Assembly (NCBI GenBank): GCA_017984135.1 | Contig: JAGNZZ010000008.1 | Span: 21,318 to 85,317 of the forward strand | Reading direction: 5' to 3' | Origin: Chitinophagales bacterium | GTDB taxonomy: Bacteria; Bacteroidota; Bacteroidia; Chitinophagales; JADIYW01 | Length of the DNA stretch: 64,000 bases | Shown here: positions 54,602 through 61,968 of the stretch, piece after piece | Numbering within the stretch: the stretch's first letter is position 1 | Layout: every line of letters begins with the position of its first letter | Position numbers and translations under genes: made by a program | The notes under the pieces: model-generated | What the model saw: the letters and a program-made list of their open reading frames with translations, nothing else | The model's database searches: none | Told to the model about the DNA's origin: nothing

Positions 54602-55360
54602 TTATTTTTCTAATAAATATATCCAATCGTGCCGTAGGCATTTGAATCCACTCTTTTCTAAAGCCCATGCACTATATGAATTGGATAATCTTGTAGAACC
54701 AATGATATATGGATAACCATAGTTCATGACAAATAATTTTGTTGCATTAGATAGTTTAAACTGGTATCCTTTGTTGCGCTCGTCATTCGCAACGGCAAGA
54801 TAATATGGAAATGTTCCAGCATCGCCATTGCCTTCATTATAATGTTCAGAAATTACAGTACCGATTAATTTTTTTTCTTGGTTATAATACAAGTAAGCCA
54901 CTTTATCTGGATATTGTCCGATGAAATTATCGCAAAAATAGGAAGTGATACATTGTAATTGTTTATCTATTGGAAATATTTCTAACAAATAATCTGGTGT
55001 ATAATTTCCAAAAGGAATTTCATTATACGTTTCAATTACAAATTTGCTTAGTTCTTCTTTATGACTTTCAGTAGCTTTTACTGTAATTAAATCTTCATGT
55101 TCATGTACAAATGGAATTTCAAATAAATTTTTTGTTTTATATACTCTTAACACTTCTAATAAGGTTAATTTATGCTTTAACTTATGTAATTGATTGATTT
55201 GTGGCTGACCTAGATTCTTAACTTTTATTTTAATGTATTTACTTGTTGATTGATTGATTTCATGATGAAGTTGTTCCCAGTTGTCAAAAGTATCATCAAT
55301 AGTTAATCGACTAAATGGCACTCCAAAAATTTCGCTTTCTTGTTTTGAATATTGAATCAT
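54602..55360 (-). CDS. WecD-like GNAT acetyltransferase
   Basis: From the ATG at 55360 the protein is 252 residues. The reading from 55390 runs through the divergent glycosyltransferase promoter. An N-terminal domain starting KQESEIFGVPFSRLT resembles that of the dTDP-amino-sugar acetyltransferase WecD/RffC, and the C-terminal GNAT domain shows LIGTVISEHYN, FPYYLAVANDERNKGYQFKL and SNSYSAWALEKSGF. WecD-like enzymes N-acetylate an amino sugar nucleotide such as dTDP-fucosamine. In this cluster it would supply or decorate an N-acylated sugar. The acetyl-CoA loop (NDERNKGYQ) is degenerate relative to the Q/RxxGxG/A motif. Confidence 0.78.
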   Translation of the reverse strand: MIQYSKQESEIFGVPFSRLTIDDTFDNWEQLHHEINQSTSKYIKIKVKNLGQPQINQLHKLKHKLTLLEVLRVYKTKNLFEIPFVHEHEDLITVKATESHKEELSKFVIETYNEIPFGNYTPDYLLEIFPIDKQLQCITSYFCDNFIGQYPDKVAYLYYNQEKKLIGTVISEHYNEGNGDAGTFPYYLAVANDERNKGYQFKLSNATKLFVMNYGYPYIIGSTRLSNSYSAWALEKSGFKCLRHDWIYLLEK

Positions 55361-55367
55361 ATATTTG
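55360..55367 (+). promoter_or_regulatory. -7 element fixing the start of the GT2 gene at 55377
   Basis: A perfect TATATTTG ends ten bases before the ATG at 55377. It overlaps an upstream in-frame TTG at 55365, so the ATG is the likely start and the leader is only a few bases. Confidence 0.5.
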
Positions 55368-55376
55368 TATAGTTTT

Positions 55377-56216
55377 ATGAAAATATCCATCGTTATTCCG
55401 ATATATCAATCTATTGAAAATGCTGAAAAAGAATTACCGGAAGTAATTGAATATTTGAAAAATAAATTTAGAGAATTTGAACTTATTTTCATAATAGATA
55501 ATTTATTTATTTCTGATAAAGTTCATGCGTTATTTGACGATAAGGAATATGTTTCTGTCTATACTTTAAATAAAAATTACGGTCAACAATTTGCTACACT
55601 ATGTGGTTTTTATCTAGCAAAAGGAGAATATATTGTAAGTGTAGATGAAGATGTGTTTGAACATATTATGCAGATTGACGATCATTTTAATTTTAATAAT
55701 TACGACGCGATGTATCTGTATTATGATAAAAAAAATATGTATCAATCAAAATTTAGATGGTTTTTGAGTAGTATTTATAAAAATATTTTACTCCAATTGG
55801 CAGGATTAAATTCATATTCAACAAGTTTTAGAATAATAAAATCTTCTTTGCGAGATAGTATTTTAAAACAACAACATATTTATTATAATATAGAACATTG
55901 TATTAGCCTCGAAACAAAAAGTATTGGCGTGCAAAGAATTAATATAAATGACATTACTGACCATAACTCATCCTACAATTATTCTAAGTTGATTAATATT
56001 GCTTTTCAATTTTTTTTGGAAAGTAGCACTTTCATATTTATAAGTATTTTGCTATTTATTCCATACTTTATTTTTTTAGCATATACAAAACAATATATTG
56101 TTGTAAGCTCGGTGTATTTAGCAATTATAAGTTTATGTACGATTTTTTATTATTGGAAACGATTTAAAAAACCCAAATTGAAAACATTGATCGAAGGTGC
56201 TATCTTATTAAAATAA
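55377..56216 (+). CDS. GT2-family glycosyltransferase with C-terminal membrane helices
   Basis: The protein is 279 residues. An N-terminal GT-A domain (MKISIVIPIYQSIENAEKEL, LNKNYGQQFATLCGFYLAKG, VSVDEDVFE where DED replaces the usual DxD/DAD) is followed by two predicted transmembrane helices (about 205-225 and 235-255). This is the build of dolichol-phosphate-mannose-synthase-like and GtrB-like enzymes, which move a sugar from a nucleotide donor to polyprenyl phosphate at the cytoplasmic side. Such a product would feed the GT-C enzymes encoded nearby. The start at 55377 is preferred because of the -7 element just upstream. Its 3' end is two bases from the convergent GT2 gene. Confidence 0.87.
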   Translation: MKISIVIPIYQSIENAEKELPEVIEYLKNKFREFELIFIIDNLFISDKVHALFDDKEYVSVYTLNKNYGQQFATLCGFYLAKGEYIVSVDEDVFEHIMQIDDHFNFNNYDAMYLYYDKKNMYQSKFRWFLSSIYKNILLQLAGLNSYSTSFRIIKSSLRDSILKQQHIYYNIEHCISLETKSIGVQRININDITDHNSSYNYSKLINIAFQFFLESSTFIFISILLFIPYFIFLAYTKQYIVVSSVYLAIISLCTIFYYWKRFKKPKLKTLIEGAILLK

Positions 56217-56218
56217 TA

Positions 56219-56938
56219 CTAGGATTTGAGTCGATATTTAAACAGATTGAAAATAAACTCAAATATTGTCTTAAATCCAACGAAGCTAGCATTGCGTTCG
56301 TTTTTATAAAACATAGTAGAAATTTCTGCAATCTTCAAGTTTTGTTGAAATGCTTGAATCATAATTTCTGCATCGGTGAACCAATCATTAGAAATTAAGT
56401 TCATTTTTAGATATGCTTCTTTTGTAAGTATTTTTGGTTTGGAATTTATATCACGTATAGGAAAACGAGGCGCATACAGCAATCTAAACAATATATTGTA
56501 CACATTCGATAATATGGTGCGAATCCAACCATCATGTCGTTTCGCTCTGTATGTTTTTACTAAATCATACTTGCCAAATTTTATAACGCCATATACTATC
56601 GGAATATCACTAGCTGGCATTTGAGCGTCACCATCAATTACCGCAATGTATTTGCCACTTGCTGCCGATAATCCGGAACGCATATCCCAACCCATTCCAC
56701 CTTTTTTTTCTAAATCTAAAATAAGAATATTATCATGTTTTTGAGCGATAGATTTAGCAAGATTTAAGGTATTGTCTAATTTGTCTTTGTCGTAATTACA
56801 GACTAAAATAAGCTCGAATTGTACGTTTAATTGCGCTATTTCATCGAATAATTGTTGCGTAAATCGCTCGATAATATTTTCTGAGTGATAGCATAAAACA
56901 ACTACTGAAAGTTCTATGTTTTTTATGGTTTGAGTCAT
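56219..56938 (-). CDS. GT2-family glycosyltransferase (DPM1-like)
   Basis: The 239-residue protein has no transmembrane helices. GT-A signatures are ELSVVVLCYHSENIIERF, KKGGMGWDMRSGLSAASGKYIAVIDGDAQMPASDI (a clear DGDAQ metal/nucleotide motif with the DPM1-type QMP), RAKRHDGWIRTILSNVYN and INSKPKILTKEAYLKM. The family includes polyprenyl-phosphate mannose, glucose or glucosamine synthases. Together with the protein at 55377, it is a second likely maker of a lipid-linked sugar in this cluster. It is divergent from GT-C paralog C with 89 bases between starts; an inverted repeat lies in that gap. Confidence 0.9.
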   Translation of the reverse strand: MTQTIKNIELSVVVLCYHSENIIERFTQQLFDEIAQLNVQFELILVCNYDKDKLDNTLNLAKSIAQKHDNILILDLEKKGGMGWDMRSGLSAASGKYIAVIDGDAQMPASDIPIVYGVIKFGKYDLVKTYRAKRHDGWIRTILSNVYNILFRLLYAPRFPIRDINSKPKILTKEAYLKMNLISNDWFTDAEIMIQAFQQNLKIAEISTMFYKNERNASFVGFKTIFEFIFNLFKYRLKS

Positions 56939-56994
56939 GGACTAAATCAAATATAAAGTATAATTCTGATTTTTTTTATGGTTCTTAAAAAAAG

Positions 56995-57017
56995 TCGTAT
57001 TTTCAATTTAAATACGA
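56995..57017. promoter_or_regulatory. Inverted repeat in the divergent gap before paralog C
   Basis: Perfect eight-base arms TCGTATTT and AAATACGA flank seven bases. It ends eleven bases before the TTG start at 57028 and could be an operator, or a hairpin in a short leader. Confidence 0.45.
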
Positions 57018-57027
57018 AACCAATCGC

Positions 57028-58530
57028 TTGAAACAATATTTACAAAAATTAAACAAACATACTTTTATTAGTTATGCATCTTTATGTTTAATCTTCTATT
57101 TACTTAGCATTCGCTTGCTACTTATCTTTTCTTACACGTTAGATATAGATGGTGCGGAATTTACATTTGTGCATTATATTCAACAAGTGCTATCTGGCAA
57201 ACCTTTATACTTAAATCCGTATGAAGTTCCTTTTTCTATTACCATTTATTCTCCATTGTATCTGATGTTGGTTGCCAAATTTTGCGCAGCTTTCCAGATT
57301 AATTATATATATGACGTACATTCAATTTTTATAGTTGGACGTTTATTTAGTTTTATTTTTTCAGTGATTGGAGCCATCTTTATTTTTAAATATTCGGTCA
57401 GATATTTGTCAAAATCAATGGCACTTTTTTGTACTTCGATGTACTTGATGTTGTTGTCTGGACATTCGTATGCAGTTCGTCCGGATAGCATGAAAATTGC
57501 ATTTTTTATTATCTTCTTATTTTATTTTTTAGATACTGTAATTGAGAAAAATAAACAATCAAAATGGCTAGCATTAACCTTCTTGCTATTATCAATTGCT
57601 TCCAAACAAGATGCGTTCATTTATATACTTTTGGTTCAGTGGATATTTGTATTGATGTATAGAAACAAACAAATAATTCTGTTTTTCCTTTACAGTTTAT
57701 TAAGTATCATTTTATTTTTTGGTTTATTTTATCTTATTTATGGAAAGCTTGCATTGGATAGTATCACCTTATTTAATTTACAAGTAATTACAACGTTTAA
57801 ATTAAATTATAACTACTTCGTAATTGCTTTTAATCTAGTTCGTTTATTCCCATTTATTGCACTCTTCTTTTTCGTTGTGGTTCGTTTAAAAAATGAAAAA
57901 TTAATGTTCACTTTAGCAATAATTGGGATAATTGCAACCATTCTAAGTTCAATGTCTATGCTGCGTCCAGGTAGTTTTATTAATTATTCGTATGAATTAA
58001 TTGTGATATCTATTTTTTTATTCGTACTGTTTTTGAAAAATAATATACCTATCTTAAATAAAATTAAATTGCCGATTTTTCTTTATTGTTTATTTTTATT
58101 TGCCTCTAATGCGTTCATGCGAGTAAATGTAATTTATATAAAAAATGAAATACAATATAAAGAAGCCTATTATTCCAATTATGAAATGAGAAAACACGTA
58201 GCACCTATAATAAAAGAAAAAACATTATTCAACCCAGATTTGCAATTAAGTTTATTTTTCGCCGACAAAAATGTAATTTTTGGACATGAGTTTCATTTAG
58301 ATAGAACGATGTATGCATTGTTAGGTTTGCCTTGTCATTCAAAACTATCACATGTATCCAGTCAAAAGTATGATGCATGTTTTAATGATGGAACAATTAC
58401 GTATATGCTCATCAAAAACAATAAAACAAGCAATGAAGTGATGCGTACATATTATGCAGATTATCAATCAATTTATTTCGATAAAAACTATAAGTTGTAT
58501 AAACGAAAATCAACTATTGTAAGTTTTTAA
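57028..58530 (+). CDS. Multi-pass GT-C-like membrane protein, paralog C
   Basis: The 500-residue protein has about ten transmembrane helices plus a soluble C-terminal segment, homologous to the proteins at 47329 and 52240. Motifs are TLDIDGAEF, YSPLY, DVHSIFIVGR, RPDSMK, SKQD, RPGSFINYSYE and GHEFHLDR. The only plausible start is a TTG at 57028; the first in-frame ATG lies far inside the conserved region. The 3' end overlaps the convergent TPR protein gene by 17 bases. Like A it keeps both acidic residues in loop 1 and is the better candidate, with A, for an active enzyme. No named family recognised. Confidence 0.77.
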   Translation: MKQYLQKLNKHTFISYASLCLIFYLLSIRLLLIFSYTLDIDGAEFTFVHYIQQVLSGKPLYLNPYEVPFSITIYSPLYLMLVAKFCAAFQINYIYDVHSIFIVGRLFSFIFSVIGAIFIFKYSVRYLSKSMALFCTSMYLMLLSGHSYAVRPDSMKIAFFIIFLFYFLDTVIEKNKQSKWLALTFLLLSIASKQDAFIYILLVQWIFVLMYRNKQIILFFLYSLLSIILFFGLFYLIYGKLALDSITLFNLQVITTFKLNYNYFVIAFNLVRLFPFIALFFFVVVRLKNEKLMFTLAIIGIIATILSSMSMLRPGSFINYSYELIVISIFLFVLFLKNNIPILNKIKLPIFLYCLFLFASNAFMRVNVIYIKNEIQYKEAYYSNYEMRKHVAPIIKEKTLFNPDLQLSLFFADKNVIFGHEFHLDRTMYALLGLPCHSKLSHVSSQKYDACFNDGTITYMLIKNNKTSNEVMRTYYADYQSIYFDKNYKLYKRKSTIVSF

Positions 58531-60436
58531 AATAATCGGATTTGATTTTGTCGCCTTTAGCACCATAATAATTACTGAGTTGTAATTGAAGTCGAGTCTC
58601 GTGATATCCCAATTGTATGGCTTTTTCAAAATAGAGTACCGCACTATCATCTTTTAAATTATTGGTATAATATAAGCCCATATTCATATATGGATACGGA
58701 ATAGTAGGATATAATTTTATAAAACGATTGTTGATTGCTCTGGCAGTATCCATTTCATGAACATACATCGCACTTTGAGCATAATAATACATGGTCAACG
58801 AATCTTCAGGAGTAAGTTGGTACGTTTTTTGAAAAAATGTATAACTATTTCTGAAATCTTGCGTGTCAAAAAATAATTTAGCTAATTCAAAATTGGCATT
58901 TCTGTACAAACTATCCATGTACACTGCATATCCAAAATAAGAACGCGCGCTATCTATATTGTTCAAATTGTACCGATAAGTGCTAGCCACTTTATAATAA
59001 AATTCAGGATAATCAGGTGCTAATTCTATGCATCTTAGATAATGCTTTAGCGCTTCATTACCATATATAGTAGCCTTGTTTTTTTCTTTAGATTTTTGAG
59101 CATTATCCTTTAGAATATTGGCATACGTATAGTTACCTAAAACTGAATTTTCCATAGTTTTAATATCGTGCGACAATAAACTTATTTCATCATACCAATA
59201 AAAATTTCGTTGTATTGTCATAAATGAAAATACTATAAACACAATACTTAATGTTGTTTTTGCCAATTTTGTGTCTAGTAAATTCTGTTTAAATAGTTTA
59301 GAATGTATAAGCGTAGGTTTAGCAAGAAGACTCAATAAAATTACCACAAACCATATACTACTGATAAATAAAGCACGCTCTGAAAAAATACCAGTATATG
59401 GAACTAGAAAATTGGCATATAATGCAATTGCACCAAAATAACATAAAATATACAATCCAATAATTTCTCGTTTTAAAAATTTATAAACACCAAAAATTAA
59501 AAATAAAAGATGCATACTTAGAGAAATAAATGGAACTAAATTTCCAATACTTATTAATGGAAAAAGATTGTATCCGTAATAAAAGCGCAAAGGATATGGA
59601 AATAATAACATTTTTATATGGTAGGCTAGTACATTGAAAATAGTACCTATTTCTTGACTTATTCCTATATCTAAAACTAAAGGATTTTCAAAAAATAAAA
59701 TAGGCCTAGTGTCTCCAATAAATATAGATCTCAAGGCTCTATAGGCTAAGAAAATTGCAAAAAAGATAAACAAGTAATTGGCTATACTACGCTTGTAGTT
59801 TTTCTGATAAAAATAAATTAGAATGATAAAACCTATAAAAATAAATGTGTTTAATTTACTTAATAACCCCAATGCTAAAAAAAATAGACTTAAGAACGCA
59901 TTTTTAAGTCGATGCTGTTCCTTCGATAAAAAATCATTGCCATAACTTAAAAACAAAGTCCCAAATAATAGCACTAAAATCTCATCTCTATTTTTTAACG
60001 ATGCGACCACTTCAGTGTGTAAAGGGTGCACTGCAAATAGCAAAATGGATAAGTAGGGAAGTGCCGGATGAATGGTGTCTAATTGAAATACAGATTTTAA
60101 AGCTCTAAAAAGTACCACCATTAATAAAGCATATAATAAAATATTTATTAAATGACTGATGTGTGGGTTTGCTCCAAAAAACTGATATTCGATGGCAAAA
60201 GTAGAAACGGCTACCGGTCTTCTATCAAAGGCTAAATCTTTTGTTTGAACATAAAAATTATCAAAAATATCATATATACCTGCAAAACCTTTAGGTACAT
60301 AAGGGTTTTCTGTTACAATAATTCGATCATCTAAGCTATATTTATTAGAAAGTGTATTTCCATATAAAACAAACGATAAAATAACAAGTAAACCATAAAA
60401 CCATTTTTCATGGTGGTGTTTTGTAGTGTTAATCAT
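58514..60436 (-). CDS. TMTC-like multi-pass membrane protein with C-terminal TPR repeats
   Basis: This is a 640-residue protein. The N-terminal half has about ten transmembrane helices with loop 1 YSLDDRIIVTENPYV (Asp-Asp at the GT-C catalytic position) and the second loop HPLHTEVVASLKNRDEIL, a hallmark of the TMTC O-mannosyltransferase superfamily. The last 200 residues are tetratricopeptide repeats (for example YKVASTYRYNLNNIDSARSY; NFELAKLFFDTQDFRNSYTF). Eukaryotic TMTC proteins attach O-mannose to cadherins; bacterial relatives of this build are uncharacterised but may glycosylate proteins in the periplasm. It terminates in the convergent overlap with paralog C. Confidence 0.85.
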   Translation of the reverse strand: MINTTKHHHEKWFYGLLVILSFVLYGNTLSNKYSLDDRIIVTENPYVPKGFAGIYDIFDNFYVQTKDLAFDRRPVAVSTFAIEYQFFGANPHISHLINILLYALLMVVLFRALKSVFQLDTIHPALPYLSILLFAVHPLHTEVVASLKNRDEILVLLFGTLFLSYGNDFLSKEQHRLKNAFLSLFFLALGLLSKLNTFIFIGFIILIYFYQKNYKRSIANYLFIFFAIFLAYRALRSIFIGDTRPILFFENPLVLDIGISQEIGTIFNVLAYHIKMLLFPYPLRFYYGYNLFPLISIGNLVPFISLSMHLLFLIFGVYKFLKREIIGLYILCYFGAIALYANFLVPYTGIFSERALFISSIWFVVILLSLLAKPTLIHSKLFKQNLLDTKLAKTTLSIVFIVFSFMTIQRNFYWYDEISLLSHDIKTMENSVLGNYTYANILKDNAQKSKEKNKATIYGNEALKHYLRCIELAPDYPEFYYKVASTYRYNLNNIDSARSYFGYAVYMDSLYRNANFELAKLFFDTQDFRNSYTFFQKTYQLTPEDSLTMYYYAQSAMYVHEMDTARAINNRFIKLYPTIPYPYMNMGLYYTNNLKDDSAVLYFEKAIQLGYHETRLQLQLSNYYGAKGDKIKSDYFKNLQ

Positions 60437-60529
60437 AGTTGGTGTTATTTAACAAATATACATTTTTCTATCTTTCGATAATAAGAATATTCAAAATACA
60501 TTTTTTATCTTCAACACTCAATTTAGAAT

Positions 60530-61024
60530 ATGAGTGAGAAACACAGAGAAAGTTATCGAAAAATGGCATTATCGCCTTTTTTTAAAGCTGGATTGGTAAA
60601 AGTGATGCCAATGGGCGCAATTGCAGGTTTGAAAATAACCCAATTAGATGATCAACAGTGCAAAGTAACTGTACCGTATAAATACGTCAATAAAAATCCA
60701 TTTGACACCACTTATTGGGCGGTTTTGGGTATGGCGGCAGAAATGGCAAGCGGTGCCATGGTGCAAATGTACACACACAAATTAGATCCTTCTGTTTCTA
60801 TGTTTGTTACCGGCTGTGATGCCAAATTTATAAAAAGAGCTTTGGGTGTTACAACGTTTATTTTTTCAGAAGGACAAATGATTGCAGCTGCCATAGAAAA
60901 AGCAGTTAGCACACTACAACCACAAACAATACTGTGTAACACTAAAGGCTACGATAAAGACGGCAACATCATTGCTGATTTTAATTTTGAATGGAGCATA
61001 AAAGCGAGAAGTAAGAAGAAATAA
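60530..61024 (+). CDS. DUF4442 hotdog-fold thioesterase-like protein
   Basis: The 164-residue cytoplasmic protein has the DUF4442 pattern of PaaI-like hotdog proteins: KVTVPYKYVNKNPFDTTYWAVLGMAAEMASGAM, with an aspartate/glutamate in the position of the catalytic acid, and CDAKFIKRALGVTTFIFSEG. A role as acyl-CoA thioesterase is likely by family but unproven. It is monocistronic; the downstream 300 bases are non-coding. Confidence 0.87.
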   Translation: MSEKHRESYRKMALSPFFKAGLVKVMPMGAIAGLKITQLDDQQCKVTVPYKYVNKNPFDTTYWAVLGMAAEMASGAMVQMYTHKLDPSVSMFVTGCDAKFIKRALGVTTFIFSEGQMIAAAIEKAVSTLQPQTILCNTKGYDKDGNIIADFNFEWSIKARSKKK

Positions 61025-61282
61025 AAAACTAAATTTATGTCAGGGCACTTTTCTTAAACCAGCATCCTTTACTGTTGTTTCATTTGCGTAGTTCAGCGAA
61101 GCAAACGTCACTTGTCAACTACCATTAGGTTTGTAATTTTTTTTGACTTAGACATACCTTTGGAAGACTAAGAATAAAAGTGATACTACTCGACTTTGTC
61201 TATCAATGAGTATAAAAAGACAAAAAAATTAAACTTACAACGAGTTAACCTATATTAATTTCGAAGCTGTCAAAATAGACAA
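61025..61282. other. Non-coding stretch, possible decayed sequence
   Basis: No intact gene is seen. A short minus-strand open stretch (about 61042-61120) reads as a protein-like tail, VTFASLNYANETTV then KDAGLRKVP and a stop, but has no start and no partner domain. It may be a gene remnant or an interspersed sequence. TACCTTTG near 61156 resembles a -7 element but has no gene behind it. Confidence 0.35.
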
Positions 61283-61311
61283 AAAGGCAACCCAAAATTG
61301 GAGTTGCCTTT
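61283..61311 (-). terminator. Intrinsic terminator of the small-protein unit
   Basis: A nine-base-pair stem (AAAGGCAAC/GTTGCCTTT) is followed on the minus strand by a T-rich run. It lies 17 bases beyond the stop of the 47-residue protein gene. Confidence 0.88.
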
Positions 61312-61327
61312 ATTAAATGTTTAGTCT

Positions 61328-61471
61328 CTACTTGTTTTCTACAGATTTACTGCATTCCATTTTGTGATGGCACTTGTCAAAGTACTTGGGTTTACCTACT
61401 GTGGCAAACAATACGCCAATGGTGATGATAGCACTTGCTATGGCGATTAAAAATTTTGGCTTTCTTTTCAT
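61328..61471 (-). CDS. Small single-pass membrane protein with cysteine/histidine tail
   Basis: From the ATG at 61471 the product is 47 residues. A lysine-rich start (MKRKPKF) leads into one transmembrane helix (about 7-24), and the tail FDKCHHKMECSKSVENK has two cysteines and two histidines that could bind metal. A longer in-frame reading from 61513 overlaps the upstream gene and lacks support. It is the second gene of the unit behind the ECF-type promoters, 20 bases after the 92-residue gene, and is followed by a terminator. No family recognised. Confidence 0.65.
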   Translation of the reverse strand: MKRKPKFLIAIASAIITIGVLFATVGKPKYFDKCHHKMECSKSVENK

Positions 61472-61491
61472 TTTTTTACTTTTTTTAAAAA

Positions 61492-61770
61492 TTAATAATT
61501 TTGTTTGTTGCATCTTCCACCAAAGCGGTTTTGCATTTTTTCTTTCATTGTGTTGAATTCATCATCATTCATATTTCGTATTTTTTCTGCAAATGCAAAA
61601 GGTGGCATTCCCATTGTTGAAAACCTTCCTTCCATTCTTGCTCTTCCCATTCCAAAAGGTGTAAAGATGAATTTGAGCAATAGCACAATGAATAATAATG
61701 GGCCAGTAAAGAATACAAATGTTCCTAATAAGGCACCTCCGATAATTGATTTTAAAACTGATTTTGTCAT
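61492..61770 (-). CDS. Small membrane protein, possibly part of a sigma-factor regulon
   Basis: The 92-residue protein has one or two N-terminal transmembrane helices (about 8-36) and a basic, glycine- and methionine-rich linker (TPFGMGRARMEGRFSTMGMPPF). The C-terminal helix NMNDDEFNTMKEKMQNRFGGRC resembles that of the 97-residue protein at 61969. No named family recognised. Two upstream sites (61804-61825 and 61883-61904) share the sigma-type promoter pattern found before the ECF sigma gene. A repressor or stress-response adaptor role is possible but unproven. Confidence 0.75.
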   Translation of the reverse strand: MTKSVLKSIIGGALLGTFVFFTGPLLFIVLLLKFIFTPFGMGRARMEGRFSTMGMPPFAFAEKIRNMNDDEFNTMKEKMQNRFGGRCNKQNY

Positions 61771-61803
61771 TTTTTTTATTTTTTAATTGTTTATAATAAG
61801 GAA

Positions 61804-61825
61804 GACGAATTGCTTTTGATTTTAC
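61804..61825 (-). promoter_or_regulatory. Predicted ECF-type promoter, site 2
   Basis: On the minus strand GTAA-N14-CGTC, with an AAAGTAAAAT upstream block and CGTCTTCC downstream block. It lies 34 bases from the start codon of the 92-residue protein, giving a leader of about 27 bases. It shares spacing with sites 1 and 3. Confidence 0.65.
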
Positions 61826-61882
61826 TTTATATTATTTTATTTTTTTAAAATTAAATCGTTATTCGCTTTCTATATTAGGTAA

Positions 61883-61904
61883 GACGATTGACTTTCATTT
61901 TTAC
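61883..61904 (-). promoter_or_regulatory. Predicted ECF-type promoter, site 3
   Basis: On the minus strand GTAA-N14-CGTC (AAGGTAAAAA and CGTCTTAC blocks), 79 bases upstream of site 2. The two sites and their flanks form an imperfect direct repeat, so one may be a duplicated promoter of the same unit. Confidence 0.55.
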
Positions 61905-61916
61905 CTTAAATAAAAC

Positions 61917-61952
61917 AAAAAAGCCCATAAATAAATTATTTACGGGCTTTTG
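61917..61952 (-). terminator. Intrinsic terminator of the sigma operon
   Basis: A stem built from AAAAGCCC and GGGCTTTT, extended by TAAATAA/TTATTTA with one A-C mismatch, lies 16 bases beyond the stop of the 97-residue gene on the minus strand. Confidence 0.85.
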
Positions 61953-61968
61953 CTTATTCAGTATTTTA

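Noticed and set aside
61472..61513. A longer start for the 47-residue protein
   Set aside because: It would overlap the end of the 92-residue gene and adds only lysine-rich low-complexity residues.
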